Source: Robiginitomaculum sp.
GTDB taxonomy: Bacteria > Pseudomonadota > Alphaproteobacteria > Caulobacterales > Maricaulaceae
Length of the DNA: 64,000 nt
Reading direction: 5' to 3'
NCBI GenBank assembly: GCA_021776525.1
Contig: JAJFFT010000006.1
Coordinates: forward strand, 639,592-703,591
In this document: in pieces, positions 24,843 through 33,890 of the stretch
How positions within the stretch are numbered: the stretch's first letter is position 1
Layout of the letters: every line of letters begins with the position of its first letter
Position numbers and translations under genes: made by a program
The notes under the pieces: generated by a model
The model's input: the letters and a program-made list of their open reading frames with translations, nothing else
What the model was told of the DNA's origin: nothing
Database searches by the model: none

Positions 24843-26630
24843 CTAGTCTCTGCGCGCCAGTGCGCACAGGGCTTCGATGATACGTGCGGGATCCTGATAA
24901 AGGATATTATACCCGGCATCGTCCAATATTTCTATTGTGTGATTGGTGTTACTGCGCACATAGTCGGCAACGAATTTCGCCCCCATCAAGTGGCAATGCC
25001 GTCCGTGGACCCAAGCTTGCGGGCAATCAACGGCCTTTAAATCATCCTGCCAGTCGGCCATTTGTGAGCGCCCGTCATGGACAAAGGCCTCTGCGCCTTG
25101 TTGCACAAGATGGAACATACCTTCAGATAATTTTGGCTGTATTTCCGGATCATGGATACAGGGGTGATCGCATTCTGAGGGTGCGTAATGATCTTCGAAG
25201 AAGGCCTGCATGCCTTTCTTGCGGTAGGTTTTCATGCCCATGGTGGCAATGAGTTTGACCACCGATGGCGCATGGCGCGAGGCGACAGACATCATGCGCG
25301 CCTGTTTGGTCATAAAGCGGATGTGTTCGGCGTTCAAAGGAATGCCGGCACCGATCAGCATCATGCCGTATACTTGTTGTTCAATCTGTTTGGCCAGTCG
25401 AAAGGCGTGGCTGGCACCGCCATGATGTGCCGTGATGATGATATTGGCGCCAAGGTCCAGATGATTGACCAAAGTCACAGCATCGGCACAGGTTGTGGTG
25501 TCGTAATCCTTTTTTGGGGCGGGCTGGCTGGTATAACCGAAATGTGGCCGAGACGGGGCGATGACGCGAAAGCCGTTGGTCAGAAACCCGCGGATCATAT
25601 TATCCAGAAAAAACGGACCTTGGAAAAACCCATGGATAAACAGCACGGGCTGTCCCTTAGGATCGCCATATTCGTAATAGGCCAGTGTCCGCCCATCAGG
25701 AACCGACAGCATGTGCAGGTTTTTGCGCGGCGTAATCCAGTTGTCGTGACTTGTCTGGTCCAGTGTCAGGGTTTCTGACAAGCCGATGACATAGGCAATA
25801 CTGGTACACAGATGCGCCAGTTCGGTCATCTTGGCACAGCCGGCTTTGCGCAATATGGCCTTGGCCTGGGTTTTGATTGTATCAACAGAACGGTGTCGGG
25901 CCTGGGCTATTTCTTTATGGTTCTGCCCGTTTAAAATGCCTTGCAAAACCAGACCCTCGCTATCGCTGAGCGCCAGGGCATTTTGCAGGCTTTTGAAAAT
26001 CGCCGGTGACCAGTCAAAATATGACAGGCTGATGTGCAGGCCGGTTTTTTCCTGACCAACAGGGACGGCGCGGCAAAACCCAAACGCGTTTTGCGGGGTG
26101 TCTGTTTCTATTTGCAGATAGACAATCCGCTCAAGGTTTTGGACGCCTGCCGATATTTCCTTGAGGATTTCACGCAGTGCCGTGAGGCTGTCAAAGCTCA
26201 GCGGTAGATTGTCCAAAAACGCGTTTGGCATGCCGTCGAGCAGGTTTTGGGCCTTGGTATTGGCGGTCAAAACGCGCCCTTCGCTGGATAAAATCAACTG
26301 CGCATGGTGCTCGATAGACAGGCCCAGCTTGTCCTGGCCTGCCTGACGGGCAATCAGGTCTTCCAGACGGTTGATATGGATTTCCAGATGCGGATCCAGG
26401 TCCGCAAAAAACGGCAGGTTTTTTGTGACGACTGCATTTTTCTGGTCTTCAAACAGATAGTTGTTGGCGCTTTCCAGTAAAGCATCCAGCCGATCAACGT
26501 CTTCGGATACGTGATAGGCCTGATCCAGAAGGTCAAGCATTCGACTTTGTGTTTCGGTCCCCAAAACACGTACTCCCATTCGTCGCACTGTCCCCTTACG
26601 CAGCTTAGGGTTGGCGGTGCACATTTTCAA
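24843..26630 (-). CDS. LuxR-type HTH regulator fused to an alpha/beta-hydrolase domain without catalytic residues
   Basis: The 595-residue protein has three parts. Residues 1-210 are a sensory-like region with a PAS-like segment (HHAQLILSSEGRVLTANTKA). Residues 218-280 form a LuxR/FixJ helix-turn-helix (LSDSEGLVLQGILNGQNHKE, then RSVDTIKTQAKAILRKAG). Residues 308-595 are an alpha/beta-hydrolase with the oxyanion-loop HGFFQG (333-338). The nucleophile elbow reads AHHGGAS (401-407), with His at the place of the catalytic Ser, and the segment that normally holds the catalytic His reads DAGYNILYQDP, with Tyr instead. The domain is therefore probably a ligand-binding pseudo-enzyme that controls DNA binding. 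An alternative start is the ATG 17 codons in. No cognate kinase is adjacent. Confidence 0.87.
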   Translation of the reverse strand: MKMCTANPKLRKGTVRRMGVRVLGTETQSRMLDLLDQAYHVSEDVDRLDALLESANNYLFEDQKNAVVTKNLPFFADLDPHLEIHINRLEDLIARQAGQDKLGLSIEHHAQLILSSEGRVLTANTKAQNLLDGMPNAFLDNLPLSFDSLTALREILKEISAGVQNLERIVYLQIETDTPQNAFGFCRAVPVGQEKTGLHISLSYFDWSPAIFKSLQNALALSDSEGLVLQGILNGQNHKEIAQARHRSVDTIKTQAKAILRKAGCAKMTELAHLCTSIAYVIGLSETLTLDQTSHDNWITPRKNLHMLSVPDGRTLAYYEYGDPKGQPVLFIHGFFQGPFFLDNMIRGFLTNGFRVIAPSRPHFGYTSQPAPKKDYDTTTCADAVTLVNHLDLGANIIITAHHGGASHAFRLAKQIEQQVYGMMLIGAGIPLNAEHIRFMTKQARMMSVASRHAPSVVKLIATMGMKTYRKKGMQAFFEDHYAPSECDHPCIHDPEIQPKLSEGMFHLVQQGAEAFVHDGRSQMADWQDDLKAVDCPQAWVHGRHCHLMGAKFVADYVRSNTNHTIEILDDAGYNILYQDPARIIEALCALARRD

Positions 26631-26670
26631 CTTTTATCTAGCGGTGTGCCGCCCCATGGCTTTGCAGGTA

Positions 26671-28245
26671 TTACTTGGCCAAAGGTCCAAGGGCCTGTTT
26701 CAACGTATCAAGGCGATCGCCATATTTCTTCCAGCGGTCGATCGACCCCGCATAAAGCGGTTGGCGCACCTGAACCGAACTGGCCGTGGAAACCGGGGCG
26801 GCGTTCTCATGAAAACGCAAACAGGCCTCATCCCAGCTTAAATCACAAAATTCCAGCAGGTTTCGGGTCTGGTTTTCCTGGTCATGGACGATGTTTTCAT
26901 AGTGAATTTCCATAAACCGGTCGGCGGGCAGCACGACCCGCCAATGGGCCATTAAGGTGTCGAACTGGCGGTAAAACTGGGCCGTATCATCGAGGTCATA
27001 AGCGTAATTATAATAAGAGTATTGCACCGTGAATAATTGTCGATAATTGCTGAGGCAGCTGTCCATGGCGCCCCGGCGCAGGGCAATCAGTCGTGCATTG
27101 GGCAAAGCGCGATGGATCAAACCGGCATAAAAGAAATTCAACGGCATTTTATCGGTCATGCGGGGCGCACCGCGGGCCAGCTCACGGGTATTTTTAACAT
27201 AATCTGCACCGACCTGATCCAAGGGCAGGGTTGCTGCATTGATCAGGGTTTGGGGGTCCAAAACCATGTTCGATGGTGTTTGCGCGGCGTCTTTGATCAG
27301 GCCAGCAAAGGCGTTGAGTTCACCGGCGGCGGTCACGTCAGGATGCGAGGACAAGATGCGGTCCACGAGTGTGGTCCCTGTTCGGGGCAGGCCAAAAACA
27401 AAAATAGGCGCGGCATCTGTGGCGGGGTCTGATTTGACGGGCGGAGTCTGATGTTTTTTAGCCGCAGCAAACAGCGGAGCATAAGCATCAGCGGTGTTGC
27501 CCAATTCTTGCCGCTTGGCGGCTTTGGCTTTGTGTAACCAGACAAGGCTTTGCGCAAAATTTCCTGTATCTTCCAATGACTTGGCGATGGCGTGGCCAAA
27601 ATGCAGGGCAGCATCGGCATTGTCTTTGCTTTTCTCAAAAAGCCCGGTCAGCGTTTCAATATGGTTGTCGTCAATGCTTTGCCGCCCCAGCGATATCAGT
27701 GAAGACCAGGCCCTGTGGTGTTTTGGGTCGCGTTTCAAGGTTTCGCGATAGGCCGCTTTGGCGCGTATGAAGCGGCCTAAAAACTGTTGTGATGCAGCCA
27801 GATTGTAATGAAAATTCGCAGGTTTCGGGTCGAGAGAAACGGCCCTTTCAAAAAAGGGTACGGCCTTTTCGTGATAACCTGTTCGGCTGTACACAACACC
27901 AATCGTGTCGGCGATTATGGCATCATCAATAGTGAGGCCGGCGGCCCGATCAGCAGTTTTTTTAGCCTGGTTTTGCAAACCCAGTACGGTCAGGGAGCGG
28001 GCATGATATGCCAGATATTCGACACGGTCCGGGGCCAGCTCGACTGCCCTGGAAAACAGCTCCTGTGCCTTGGTATGATTGCCATGTTCGGCGGTCAGGA
28101 AGCCAAGAAGGCAATAGGGAACAGGGTCGTTAACGTCCGCATGGATCATGGACAGAGCGTCCGCATGTACGGCTTCAAAACGTTTTTCGGCGAGGCGCTT
28201 AATCCCGATTTTCAGACGGTTCGTCGAGTGATTCTTGATTGACAT
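26671..28245 (-). CDS. TPR-containing sulfotransferase
   Basis: The 524-residue protein combines TPR units (about residues 10-260, for example PVPYCLLGFLTAEHGN and NFHYNLAASQQFLGRF) with a C-terminal sulfotransferase domain. The PAPS-binding loop is FGLPRTGTTLVDRIL (284-298), and a second conserved region contains TDKMPLNFFYAGLIHRALP. The pattern is the same as in tyrosylprotein-sulfotransferase-like bacterial proteins that transfer sulfate from PAPS to proteins or glycans. No signal peptide is seen, so it is probably cytoplasmic. It is transcribed divergently from the TonB-dependent receptor gene. Confidence 0.9.
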   Translation of the reverse strand: MSIKNHSTNRLKIGIKRLAEKRFEAVHADALSMIHADVNDPVPYCLLGFLTAEHGNHTKAQELFSRAVELAPDRVEYLAYHARSLTVLGLQNQAKKTADRAAGLTIDDAIIADTIGVVYSRTGYHEKAVPFFERAVSLDPKPANFHYNLAASQQFLGRFIRAKAAYRETLKRDPKHHRAWSSLISLGRQSIDDNHIETLTGLFEKSKDNADAALHFGHAIAKSLEDTGNFAQSLVWLHKAKAAKRQELGNTADAYAPLFAAAKKHQTPPVKSDPATDAAPIFVFGLPRTGTTLVDRILSSHPDVTAAGELNAFAGLIKDAAQTPSNMVLDPQTLINAATLPLDQVGADYVKNTRELARGAPRMTDKMPLNFFYAGLIHRALPNARLIALRRGAMDSCLSNYRQLFTVQYSYYNYAYDLDDTAQFYRQFDTLMAHWRVVLPADRFMEIHYENIVHDQENQTRNLLEFCDLSWDEACLRFHENAAPVSTASSVQVRQPLYAGSIDRWKKYGDRLDTLKQALGPLAK

Positions 28246-28423
28246 GACAAGCTTCTATACAGGTTTAGTGCTATGGTCTTGTCGCTTGGTTACGCAATGT
28301 GCCGAAATTATGCAAATTTGTGGTACTATAGCCTGTTGCGAAAAGGCATCACTGGTACAATACTTGGGGTCAAACGCGAAAATATTTGGTGAAACGCCAA
28401 ATTTTAGATCATAAGTTACTCCA

Positions 28424-28442
28424 TATGCCTTTTAGAGGCATA
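28424..28442. promoter_or_regulatory. Hairpin in the leader of the TonB-dependent receptor gene
   Basis: Arms TATGCCT and AGGCATA flank 5 bases. A second weaker hairpin (TTTGGTG with CGCCAAA, about 28384-28400) precedes it. Both lie in the 263-bp divergent gap, so they could be in the 5' leader of the receptor mRNA. No known riboswitch class fits. Confidence 0.3.
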
Positions 28443-28508
28443 AAATTCGGATGACGGCCCAAGGTGTTTGGTACCCGACCGACAAATAACAAAGGGGGCC
28501 GTTCTATT

Positions 28509-30971
28509 ATGAAACGTCATCTTACTCTCAAAAATTCTATGAAGCTGTCTGCCAGCGCGCTTGTGCTGGGGACCATGTCCATGGGTATGGCTAATGTGGC
28601 TTATGCCCAGAACGCCAGCGAAAACGTCAAGGAAGATGCAATCGTGGTTACCGCGACCCGTCGCGAAGGCACGGTACAGGATGTGCCGATCAATATTGCC
28701 GCCGTAGGCGAAGCACAGATTGAGGAACAGGGCTTTACTGACATTTCTGAAGTTCTATCCTACGTGCCGGGCATCAACGTGATTGATCAGGGTGGTCGGA
28801 ACGGGAACAATATTATTGTTCGCGGTTTGAATGCCAATCCAATCGGTCAGGGCTCTGGGAATGACGTCAGCGGCACGGTGGCCACCTATCTTGGTGAAGT
28901 GCCCATGGCACTGGATTTTAAACTGAATGACATGCAACGGGTCGAGGTTCTGCTTGGGCCACAAGGCACGCTGTATGGCGCCGGAACGTTGAGTGGTGCC
29001 ATCCGGTATATTCCAAACAAGCCTGATTTTAGCGGTCAGATGTTTGAAGTGCGCGCTGATGCGTTCACCACTAAAAAGAGCAGCGGTGTCAGCACAGACG
29101 TCGGCATGACCTTCAATTTGCCAGTTTCTGATACTTTGGCGATCCGCGGTTCTGCTGATTATCGCAATGAAGTTGGTTTTATTGATTATCCGTTTGTTGT
29201 TCAACAGATCGGTGTTTCTGAACCAGATCCAGACTTTACAGACGCAAATGCCCGCGCCGCAAATTTCCGCCCGGCAAAAGACGTTAACGGTCAGGAAGTG
29301 GCTTCTGGCCGGTTGGCCGTTCGCTGGCAGCCCGTCGATGCACTTGATGCAACGCTGACCTATTATTTCCAGAATGAAAACAATGAAGGCCGTTCGGTAT
29401 CCAGTTTTCGCGGGGAAGTCCCAACAGGGCGTTATGAATCCGCCAGCCGTGTACTTGAGCCAAACCGTGAAAAGAACGAGCTTCTGGCCCTTGAAATCAC
29501 CGCCGACCTTGGCTTTGCTGAATTGACATCTGCCACGGGTCTTGGCCAGTTTAAAGAAAATGGCCAACGTGACCAGACTGACCTTTTGATCAGCCTGGAA
29601 TATTCTTATGAAACCTTCCCAACGTTTACGGCCTTCACGTTTGAAGACCAGAAGGACAACTTCTTTAATCAGGAAGTACGTTTGGTTTCCTCTGGCGACA
29701 AGCGTTACAACTGGATTATCGGCGGTTTTTACAACAAGGCAGAGTCCGTATCCTCATCATCTGAGTTTACACCGGGTTATGCCCAGTTTGCCGGGTTTAA
29801 CCGCCCTGATAACCTCGAGTATTTTTCAGCAGGTGCCAGCCGACTGGTCGAAAAAGCCGTATTTGGTGAAGTTGGGTTTGACATCACCGACAAATGGCAG
29901 ATCACCGCAGGTGGCCGCTATTACAAATACAATCTACAGGTTTCCAGTTCTGTTGACTTCCCATTGTTTGACCCCGGCTTTATTGCTGCCGGTCTGAAGG
30001 AAGTAAAAGGGCGTCCGTTTGACCCGAATTTGGGCCAGCGTGATAATGGGACGTTGTTCAAGATCAACACCTCATACCATGTTACAGACGACGCATTGCT
30101 CTATGCCACGGTCAGCGAAGGCTTCCGTATCGGCGGCAGTAATGGCGGCGGCCCTTGCCCTGTCTTTGACCCCAATGCCTCACAAGGCAATTGTAATCTG
30201 GCACCCGGTCAGCAATTTGGCCCTGGTCCGAACGATTTCGCCCAATTTGATGAGCGCTCGTTTGGTCCTGACGGTACTCGCAATTATGAATTGGGTGCCA
30301 AGACGGAATGGCTTGATGGGGCATTGGTCCTGAACGGTGCTTTGTTCTACGTCAAATGGAGCCAGCCGCAATTGTCATCGGCGACGGTGAATGCATCTGT
30401 GCCGATCACCATTAACGCCAATGGCGCCAAGACCCAGGGCTTCGAGTTCAATGGTTCCTGGCAGGCCACCGAACAATTCCGTCTTCGCGGCAGTTACAGC
30501 TATACCAAGAGCCAGCTGACCTCTGATGTTCCATCCCTGATCCGGACCTTTACGCCTCCTGGTTTTTCCACGGCGTTTGAAGATGGCCTGGATGGTGATC
30601 GACTGCCGGGTTCTCCGAAGACACAATTCTCGTTCTTTGGGACCTATGACATGCCGATGGATAACGGGAATGAGTTGCATTTCAATGCCGGGTATTCCTG
30701 GCAGGGTAATGTGCTGTCTAGAACAGGTGCACGTGGTAATAGCCTGACATTGCCAAGCTTTGGTGTTGCCAATGCATCAATTGTTTATGATGCGGATGAT
30801 TGGTCTATGACTCTTTATGCCAACAATCTGTTTGATAAATTCGCAGAAACCGGCGTTCAATCAACACGACTGTCTAACCAGACCGTTCTTGGCTCTTCCG
30901 TACGCAGCTATTTGACTAATGTGATCACACCACGATCCATTGGTCTTCGCGCACGATACAAATTTCAATAA
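28509..30971 (+). CDS. TonB-dependent outer-membrane receptor
   Basis: The start at 28509 gives a 37-residue-plus signal peptide (cleavage near AYAQ); a further upstream ATG at 28464 adds 15 residues without ribosome support. The mature protein begins with a TonB-box-like stretch (EDAIVVTATRR), then the plug domain (VPGINVIDQGGRNGNNIIVRG, about 100-200), and a beta-barrel ending in RARYKFQ with the C-terminal aromatic residue required for assembly. Length 820. The plug and barrel match the large family used by marine and aquatic Alphaproteobacteria for complex organic substrates. No iron-siderophore genes are adjacent, so the ligand is open. A strong terminator follows. Confidence 0.95.
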   Translation: MKRHLTLKNSMKLSASALVLGTMSMGMANVAYAQNASENVKEDAIVVTATRREGTVQDVPINIAAVGEAQIEEQGFTDISEVLSYVPGINVIDQGGRNGNNIIVRGLNANPIGQGSGNDVSGTVATYLGEVPMALDFKLNDMQRVEVLLGPQGTLYGAGTLSGAIRYIPNKPDFSGQMFEVRADAFTTKKSSGVSTDVGMTFNLPVSDTLAIRGSADYRNEVGFIDYPFVVQQIGVSEPDPDFTDANARAANFRPAKDVNGQEVASGRLAVRWQPVDALDATLTYYFQNENNEGRSVSSFRGEVPTGRYESASRVLEPNREKNELLALEITADLGFAELTSATGLGQFKENGQRDQTDLLISLEYSYETFPTFTAFTFEDQKDNFFNQEVRLVSSGDKRYNWIIGGFYNKAESVSSSSEFTPGYAQFAGFNRPDNLEYFSAGASRLVEKAVFGEVGFDITDKWQITAGGRYYKYNLQVSSSVDFPLFDPGFIAAGLKEVKGRPFDPNLGQRDNGTLFKINTSYHVTDDALLYATVSEGFRIGGSNGGGPCPVFDPNASQGNCNLAPGQQFGPGPNDFAQFDERSFGPDGTRNYELGAKTEWLDGALVLNGALFYVKWSQPQLSSATVNASVPITINANGAKTQGFEFNGSWQATEQFRLRGSYSYTKSQLTSDVPSLIRTFTPPGFSTAFEDGLDGDRLPGSPKTQFSFFGTYDMPMDNGNELHFNAGYSWQGNVLSRTGARGNSLTLPSFGVANASIVYDADDWSMTLYANNLFDKFAETGVQSTRLSNQTVLGSSVRSYLTNVITPRSIGLRARYKFQ

Positions 30972-30993
30972 GCTTTAAGCATTTTGAAACGGA

Positions 30994-31020
30994 AACGGGG
31001 CCTGCGGGCCCCGTTTTTTG
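30994..31020 (+). terminator. Rho-independent terminator of the receptor gene
   Basis: AAACGGGGCC pairs with GGCCCCGTTT over a 4-base loop and is followed by a T-run. Confidence 0.92.
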
Positions 31021-31109
31021 TTCAAGTAATGGTGAACTGATGGGGCTGGTTTTATCAGCTCATGCCGGTCTATGATCATTATTCACACCAACCTGACTGG
31101 ACATGCCCA

Positions 31110-31994
31110 ATGACTGATGCCCCCGAATATACGCCGCCAAAAATCTGGACTTGGGAGGCTGATAATGGCGGGCGTTTTGCCAGCATCAACCGCCCTGTGG
31201 CGGGTCCAACGCACGAAAAAGACTTGCCTGTCGGCAAGCATCCATACCAGCTTTATTCTCTGGCAACACCAAATGGCGTCAAAGTTACGGTGATGCTCGA
31301 AGAGTTATTAGCACTGGGACACAAAGGCGCTGAATATGATGCCTGGATGATCAACATCATGGAAGGCGACCAGTTTGGCAGCGGCTTTGTTGATGTAAAT
31401 CCAAATTCTAAAATCCCGGCATTGATGGACCACAGCACCACGCCGCCGACACGGATTTTCGAATCCGGCGCCATGTTGCTTTATCTGGCTGAGACATTTG
31501 GTGAATTTTTACCCACCGAGCCGGCCAAGCGGACCGAATGCCTGTCCTGGCTGTTCTGGCAAATGGGCAGCGCACCTTATCTGGGCGGTGGCTTTGGCCA
31601 TTTTTATGCCTATGCCCCTGTGAAGATACAATACTGCATTGATCGTTTTGCCATGGAGGTGAAACGCCAACTGGACGTTTTAAATCGCCATCTTGCAGAC
31701 AACACCTATATGTGCGGCGACGAATACACCATCGCAGATATGGCCATCTGGCCCTGGTATGGCGCGGTGGTGAAGGGCCTTGTTTATGACGCGGCCGAGT
31801 TTTTGCAAACGCACGAATATACGCATGTGGTGCGTTGGACAGATGCCATTGCCGAACGCCCGGCGGTCAAGCGTGGACGCATGGTCAACCGCGCCTGGGG
31901 TGAACCAGAAAGCCAATTGCTGGAGCGCCATGACGCCAATGATTTTGAAACGAAGACGCAGGATAAGGTCGATCATGGTGATGGGGACGATTGA
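31110..31994 (+). CDS. yghU: YghU-type glutathione S-transferase / disulfide reductase
   Basis: The 294-residue product follows E. coli YghU closely along the chain: WTWEADNGGRFASINRPVAG, then LPVGKHPYQLYSLATPNGVK, NPNSKIPALMDH, FESGAMLLYLAE, GGGFGHFYAYAPVKIQY and ERHDANDFET near the end. The YghU/YfcG group binds two glutathione molecules and reduces disulfide-linked substrates rather than conjugating. The start at 31110 (MTDAPEYTPPKIWTW) matches the family N-terminus; an ATG at 31062 is not supported. The stop overlaps the next gene's start (TGATG). Confidence 0.93.
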   Translation: MTDAPEYTPPKIWTWEADNGGRFASINRPVAGPTHEKDLPVGKHPYQLYSLATPNGVKVTVMLEELLALGHKGAEYDAWMINIMEGDQFGSGFVDVNPNSKIPALMDHSTTPPTRIFESGAMLLYLAETFGEFLPTEPAKRTECLSWLFWQMGSAPYLGGGFGHFYAYAPVKIQYCIDRFAMEVKRQLDVLNRHLADNTYMCGDEYTIADMAIWPWYGAVVKGLVYDAAEFLQTHEYTHVVRWTDAIAERPAVKRGRMVNRAWGEPESQLLERHDANDFETKTQDKVDHGDGDD

Positions 31995-32989
31995 TGTTCA
32001 AAACTGTGCCAGGGTCAATTGTGTTGAGAGTGATTATCGCATGGTGTGCCTTGGCCGTTTTTGGGGCCTCTGTTGCACAAAGCGCGGGTGTTGATGATCT
32101 GATCACATTTCAGGATGTTTTGCGTCCGGGCTCTGACGAGGCTTACCGCAAAACCTATAAGACCCTTGCCTGGTCATCAGATGAACGCGCCATTATCCAA
32201 AAACATTTTCAACGGATATATGCGCTGGCCCCCGGCCTGCTTTATCGGGGCGCATCAGACCACAGCATTGCGCTTTATCGTGTTGACTTGCCGACCTATG
32301 CGAAGGGCGGTGTGCAATTGATCGTGATTGATAAAAAGGCTTTTCTCTATCCAAACTACTCAACCCGCGTGATCTTGCACGAACTTGTTCATACCGCCGA
32401 CAGTTATGGGAAGTTGTCTGGTTCAGAGGCGTTTCGAGCGCTTTATGAGCCCAAAATACTGGCTGCACGAAACCTGTTGCGCGGCGAAGGGTTAACCCCT
32501 TCCACAGCTGCAGCCTTACCTTTGGGTGAGCGTCGAAAATATATCGAACGCCTGATCAGGGAAAAAACCGGCCTGCCCAGTGCCTATGCAGCCCGTAATT
32601 TGTCCGAGTGTTTGGCTGAGGTTATGTCTTTCTGGCTTTTGCCGGAATATAAATATACCCCCCCGGCACAAATGGTTGAATGGCTAACACCGATCGTAAA
32701 GGGGCCAGGTGAAGTTGATCCACTGGAGGTGCAATTTCGCAAAGCAAAAGCCTTAATACGGTCCGGCAGGATAAAAACCGCAATTGCACAGTTTTCCCGT
32801 GTCATCCGTGCCGATCCAGGCTTTTACCAAGCCTATTCCATGCGCGGTTATCTGTACCTCAAAATCAATAAAAACAAATTGGCCGTGCAGGATTTGAAAC
32901 AGGCCCATGACCTGATTTCACCCTATCAAAGTGATTATGGCTTTTATGACTCAGAGTGGAGACGGGTCGCTAATCTTGTCAAACAATAG
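31994..32989 (+). CDS. Exported HExxH metallopeptidase-like protein with C-terminal TPR
   Basis: The ATG at 31994 overlaps the yghU stop. The 331-residue product has an N-terminal signal peptide or anchor (about 1-31). A zinc-site motif HELVH is at residues 129-133 (VILHELVHTAD), with acidic residues downstream in NLSECLAEVMSFWLLPEY (Glu205, Glu209) that could supply the third ligand, as in gluzincins. Residues about 250-310 form TPR-like helices (IKTAIAQFSRVIRADPGFYQ). This suggests a periplasmic or secreted protease; the family is not one I can name. The coupling to a cytoplasmic glutathione enzyme is unexplained. Confidence 0.75.
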   Translation: MFKTVPGSIVLRVIIAWCALAVFGASVAQSAGVDDLITFQDVLRPGSDEAYRKTYKTLAWSSDERAIIQKHFQRIYALAPGLLYRGASDHSIALYRVDLPTYAKGGVQLIVIDKKAFLYPNYSTRVILHELVHTADSYGKLSGSEAFRALYEPKILAARNLLRGEGLTPSTAAALPLGERRKYIERLIREKTGLPSAYAARNLSECLAEVMSFWLLPEYKYTPPAQMVEWLTPIVKGPGEVDPLEVQFRKAKALIRSGRIKTAIAQFSRVIRADPGFYQAYSMRGYLYLKINKNKLAVQDLKQAHDLISPYQSDYGFYDSEWRRVANLVKQ

Positions 32990-33074
32990 TGATCTTTCGG
33001 TACTGGCTCATTGTGGCAATGATCGACTAATGATTTTGGGTCATTTCAGATGAAGCTGTCTATAGCCATTGAAC

Positions 33075-33148
33075 TGGAGCGGGTGAAGGGAATCGAACCC
33101 TCGTATTCAGCTTGGGAAGCTGCTGCTCTACCATTGAGCTACACCCGC
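33075..33148 (-). tRNA. tRNA-Gly (CCC)
   Basis: Read on the minus strand, the cloverleaf has acceptor GCGGGTG/CACCCGC, D-arm GCTC/GAGC, anticodon loop TTCCCAA (anticodon CCC), T-arm with TTCGATT, and an encoded CCA end. The anticodon stem has one mismatch at its top. It stands alone between the metallopeptidase and cytochrome genes. Confidence 0.96.
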
Positions 33149-33300
33149 ATCGCGTTTTAGAAGATTATTATAGCTTGTCCGCCGGGTGCGCCAAGCCGGG
33201 CTGTGCAGCTATAGCCTGTATGGTGCTCTCATGAGGCATATATTGTTGTGCGGTCGCCTTAGGTATAGTGTTGCAGGACGCGCAAGTGAGGGAGATGTAT

Positions 33301-33834
33301 ATGCGGATCAGATCTATTGCCTTGGTCAGCAGTTCTATTGTTCTAATGCTGAGCGGCTGCACACAAGGCGCAATCAACGGACAGGCGTCGGTTGCTCGCG
33401 CAGAAAAGGCGCCGAACGGAATTTCTTTGCCACAAGGTTATAAGAATTGGCGGGTGATAGCCGTTAGCCATCGTACGGATAATGAAACGCTGCGGGCTAT
33501 TTTGGGTAATGATATTGCCATTGAAGCGTCGCGTGCAGGCCAAACCAACCCCTGGCCCAAAGGTGCAGTATTAGGCAAGCTGGTCTGGAAGGATATGGTT
33601 CGCGAAGATGACTGGCCTGAGGCTACCGTGCCCGGAAAGTTCCTGGTGGCCGAGTTTATGCTCAAAGATCGGGAACGCTTTGCCAAAACCGGTGGGTGGG
33701 GTTATGCGCGCTGGCTTGGTGACCAGCAAAAACCCTATGGAGAAGATGCCAGTTTCGCACAGGAATGCTATGCCTGTCACACGCCGATGAAAGACCGGGA
33801 TTATGTGTTTACGCACCCGGTGACACTGCCATAA
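33301..33834 (+). CDS. Cytochrome P460-family lipoprotein
   Basis: The ATG at 33301 lies 6 bp after GGAG; an ATG two codons earlier is too close to that site. The 177-residue product has a lipobox (LMLSGC). The domain GISLPQGYKNWRVIAVSH, then GKFLVAEFMLKD, WGYARW and the single heme-binding CYACH near residue 155 identifies the cytochrome P460 / cytochrome c'-beta family. Members are periplasmic c-type hemes that oxidise hydroxylamine or bind NO. The usual cross-linking Lys of true P460 cannot be verified by eye. No nitrogen-oxidation genes are adjacent; a hairpin terminator follows. Confidence 0.88.
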   Translation: MRIRSIALVSSSIVLMLSGCTQGAINGQASVARAEKAPNGISLPQGYKNWRVIAVSHRTDNETLRAILGNDIAIEASRAGQTNPWPKGAVLGKLVWKDMVREDDWPEATVPGKFLVAEFMLKDRERFAKTGGWGYARWLGDQQKPYGEDASFAQECYACHTPMKDRDYVFTHPVTLP

Positions 33835-33836
33835 AA

Positions 33837-33867
33837 AACCCCGCGCCGGGTGTGCCGACGCGGGGTT
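33837..33867. terminator. Bidirectional terminator between the cytochrome and M13 peptidase genes
   Basis: Arms AACCCCGCG and CGCGGGGTT flank a 13-base loop, with an A-run on the left. It lies between convergent genes. Confidence 0.8.
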
Positions 33868-33890
33868 CTGATTATGGTCTGATCAATAAT

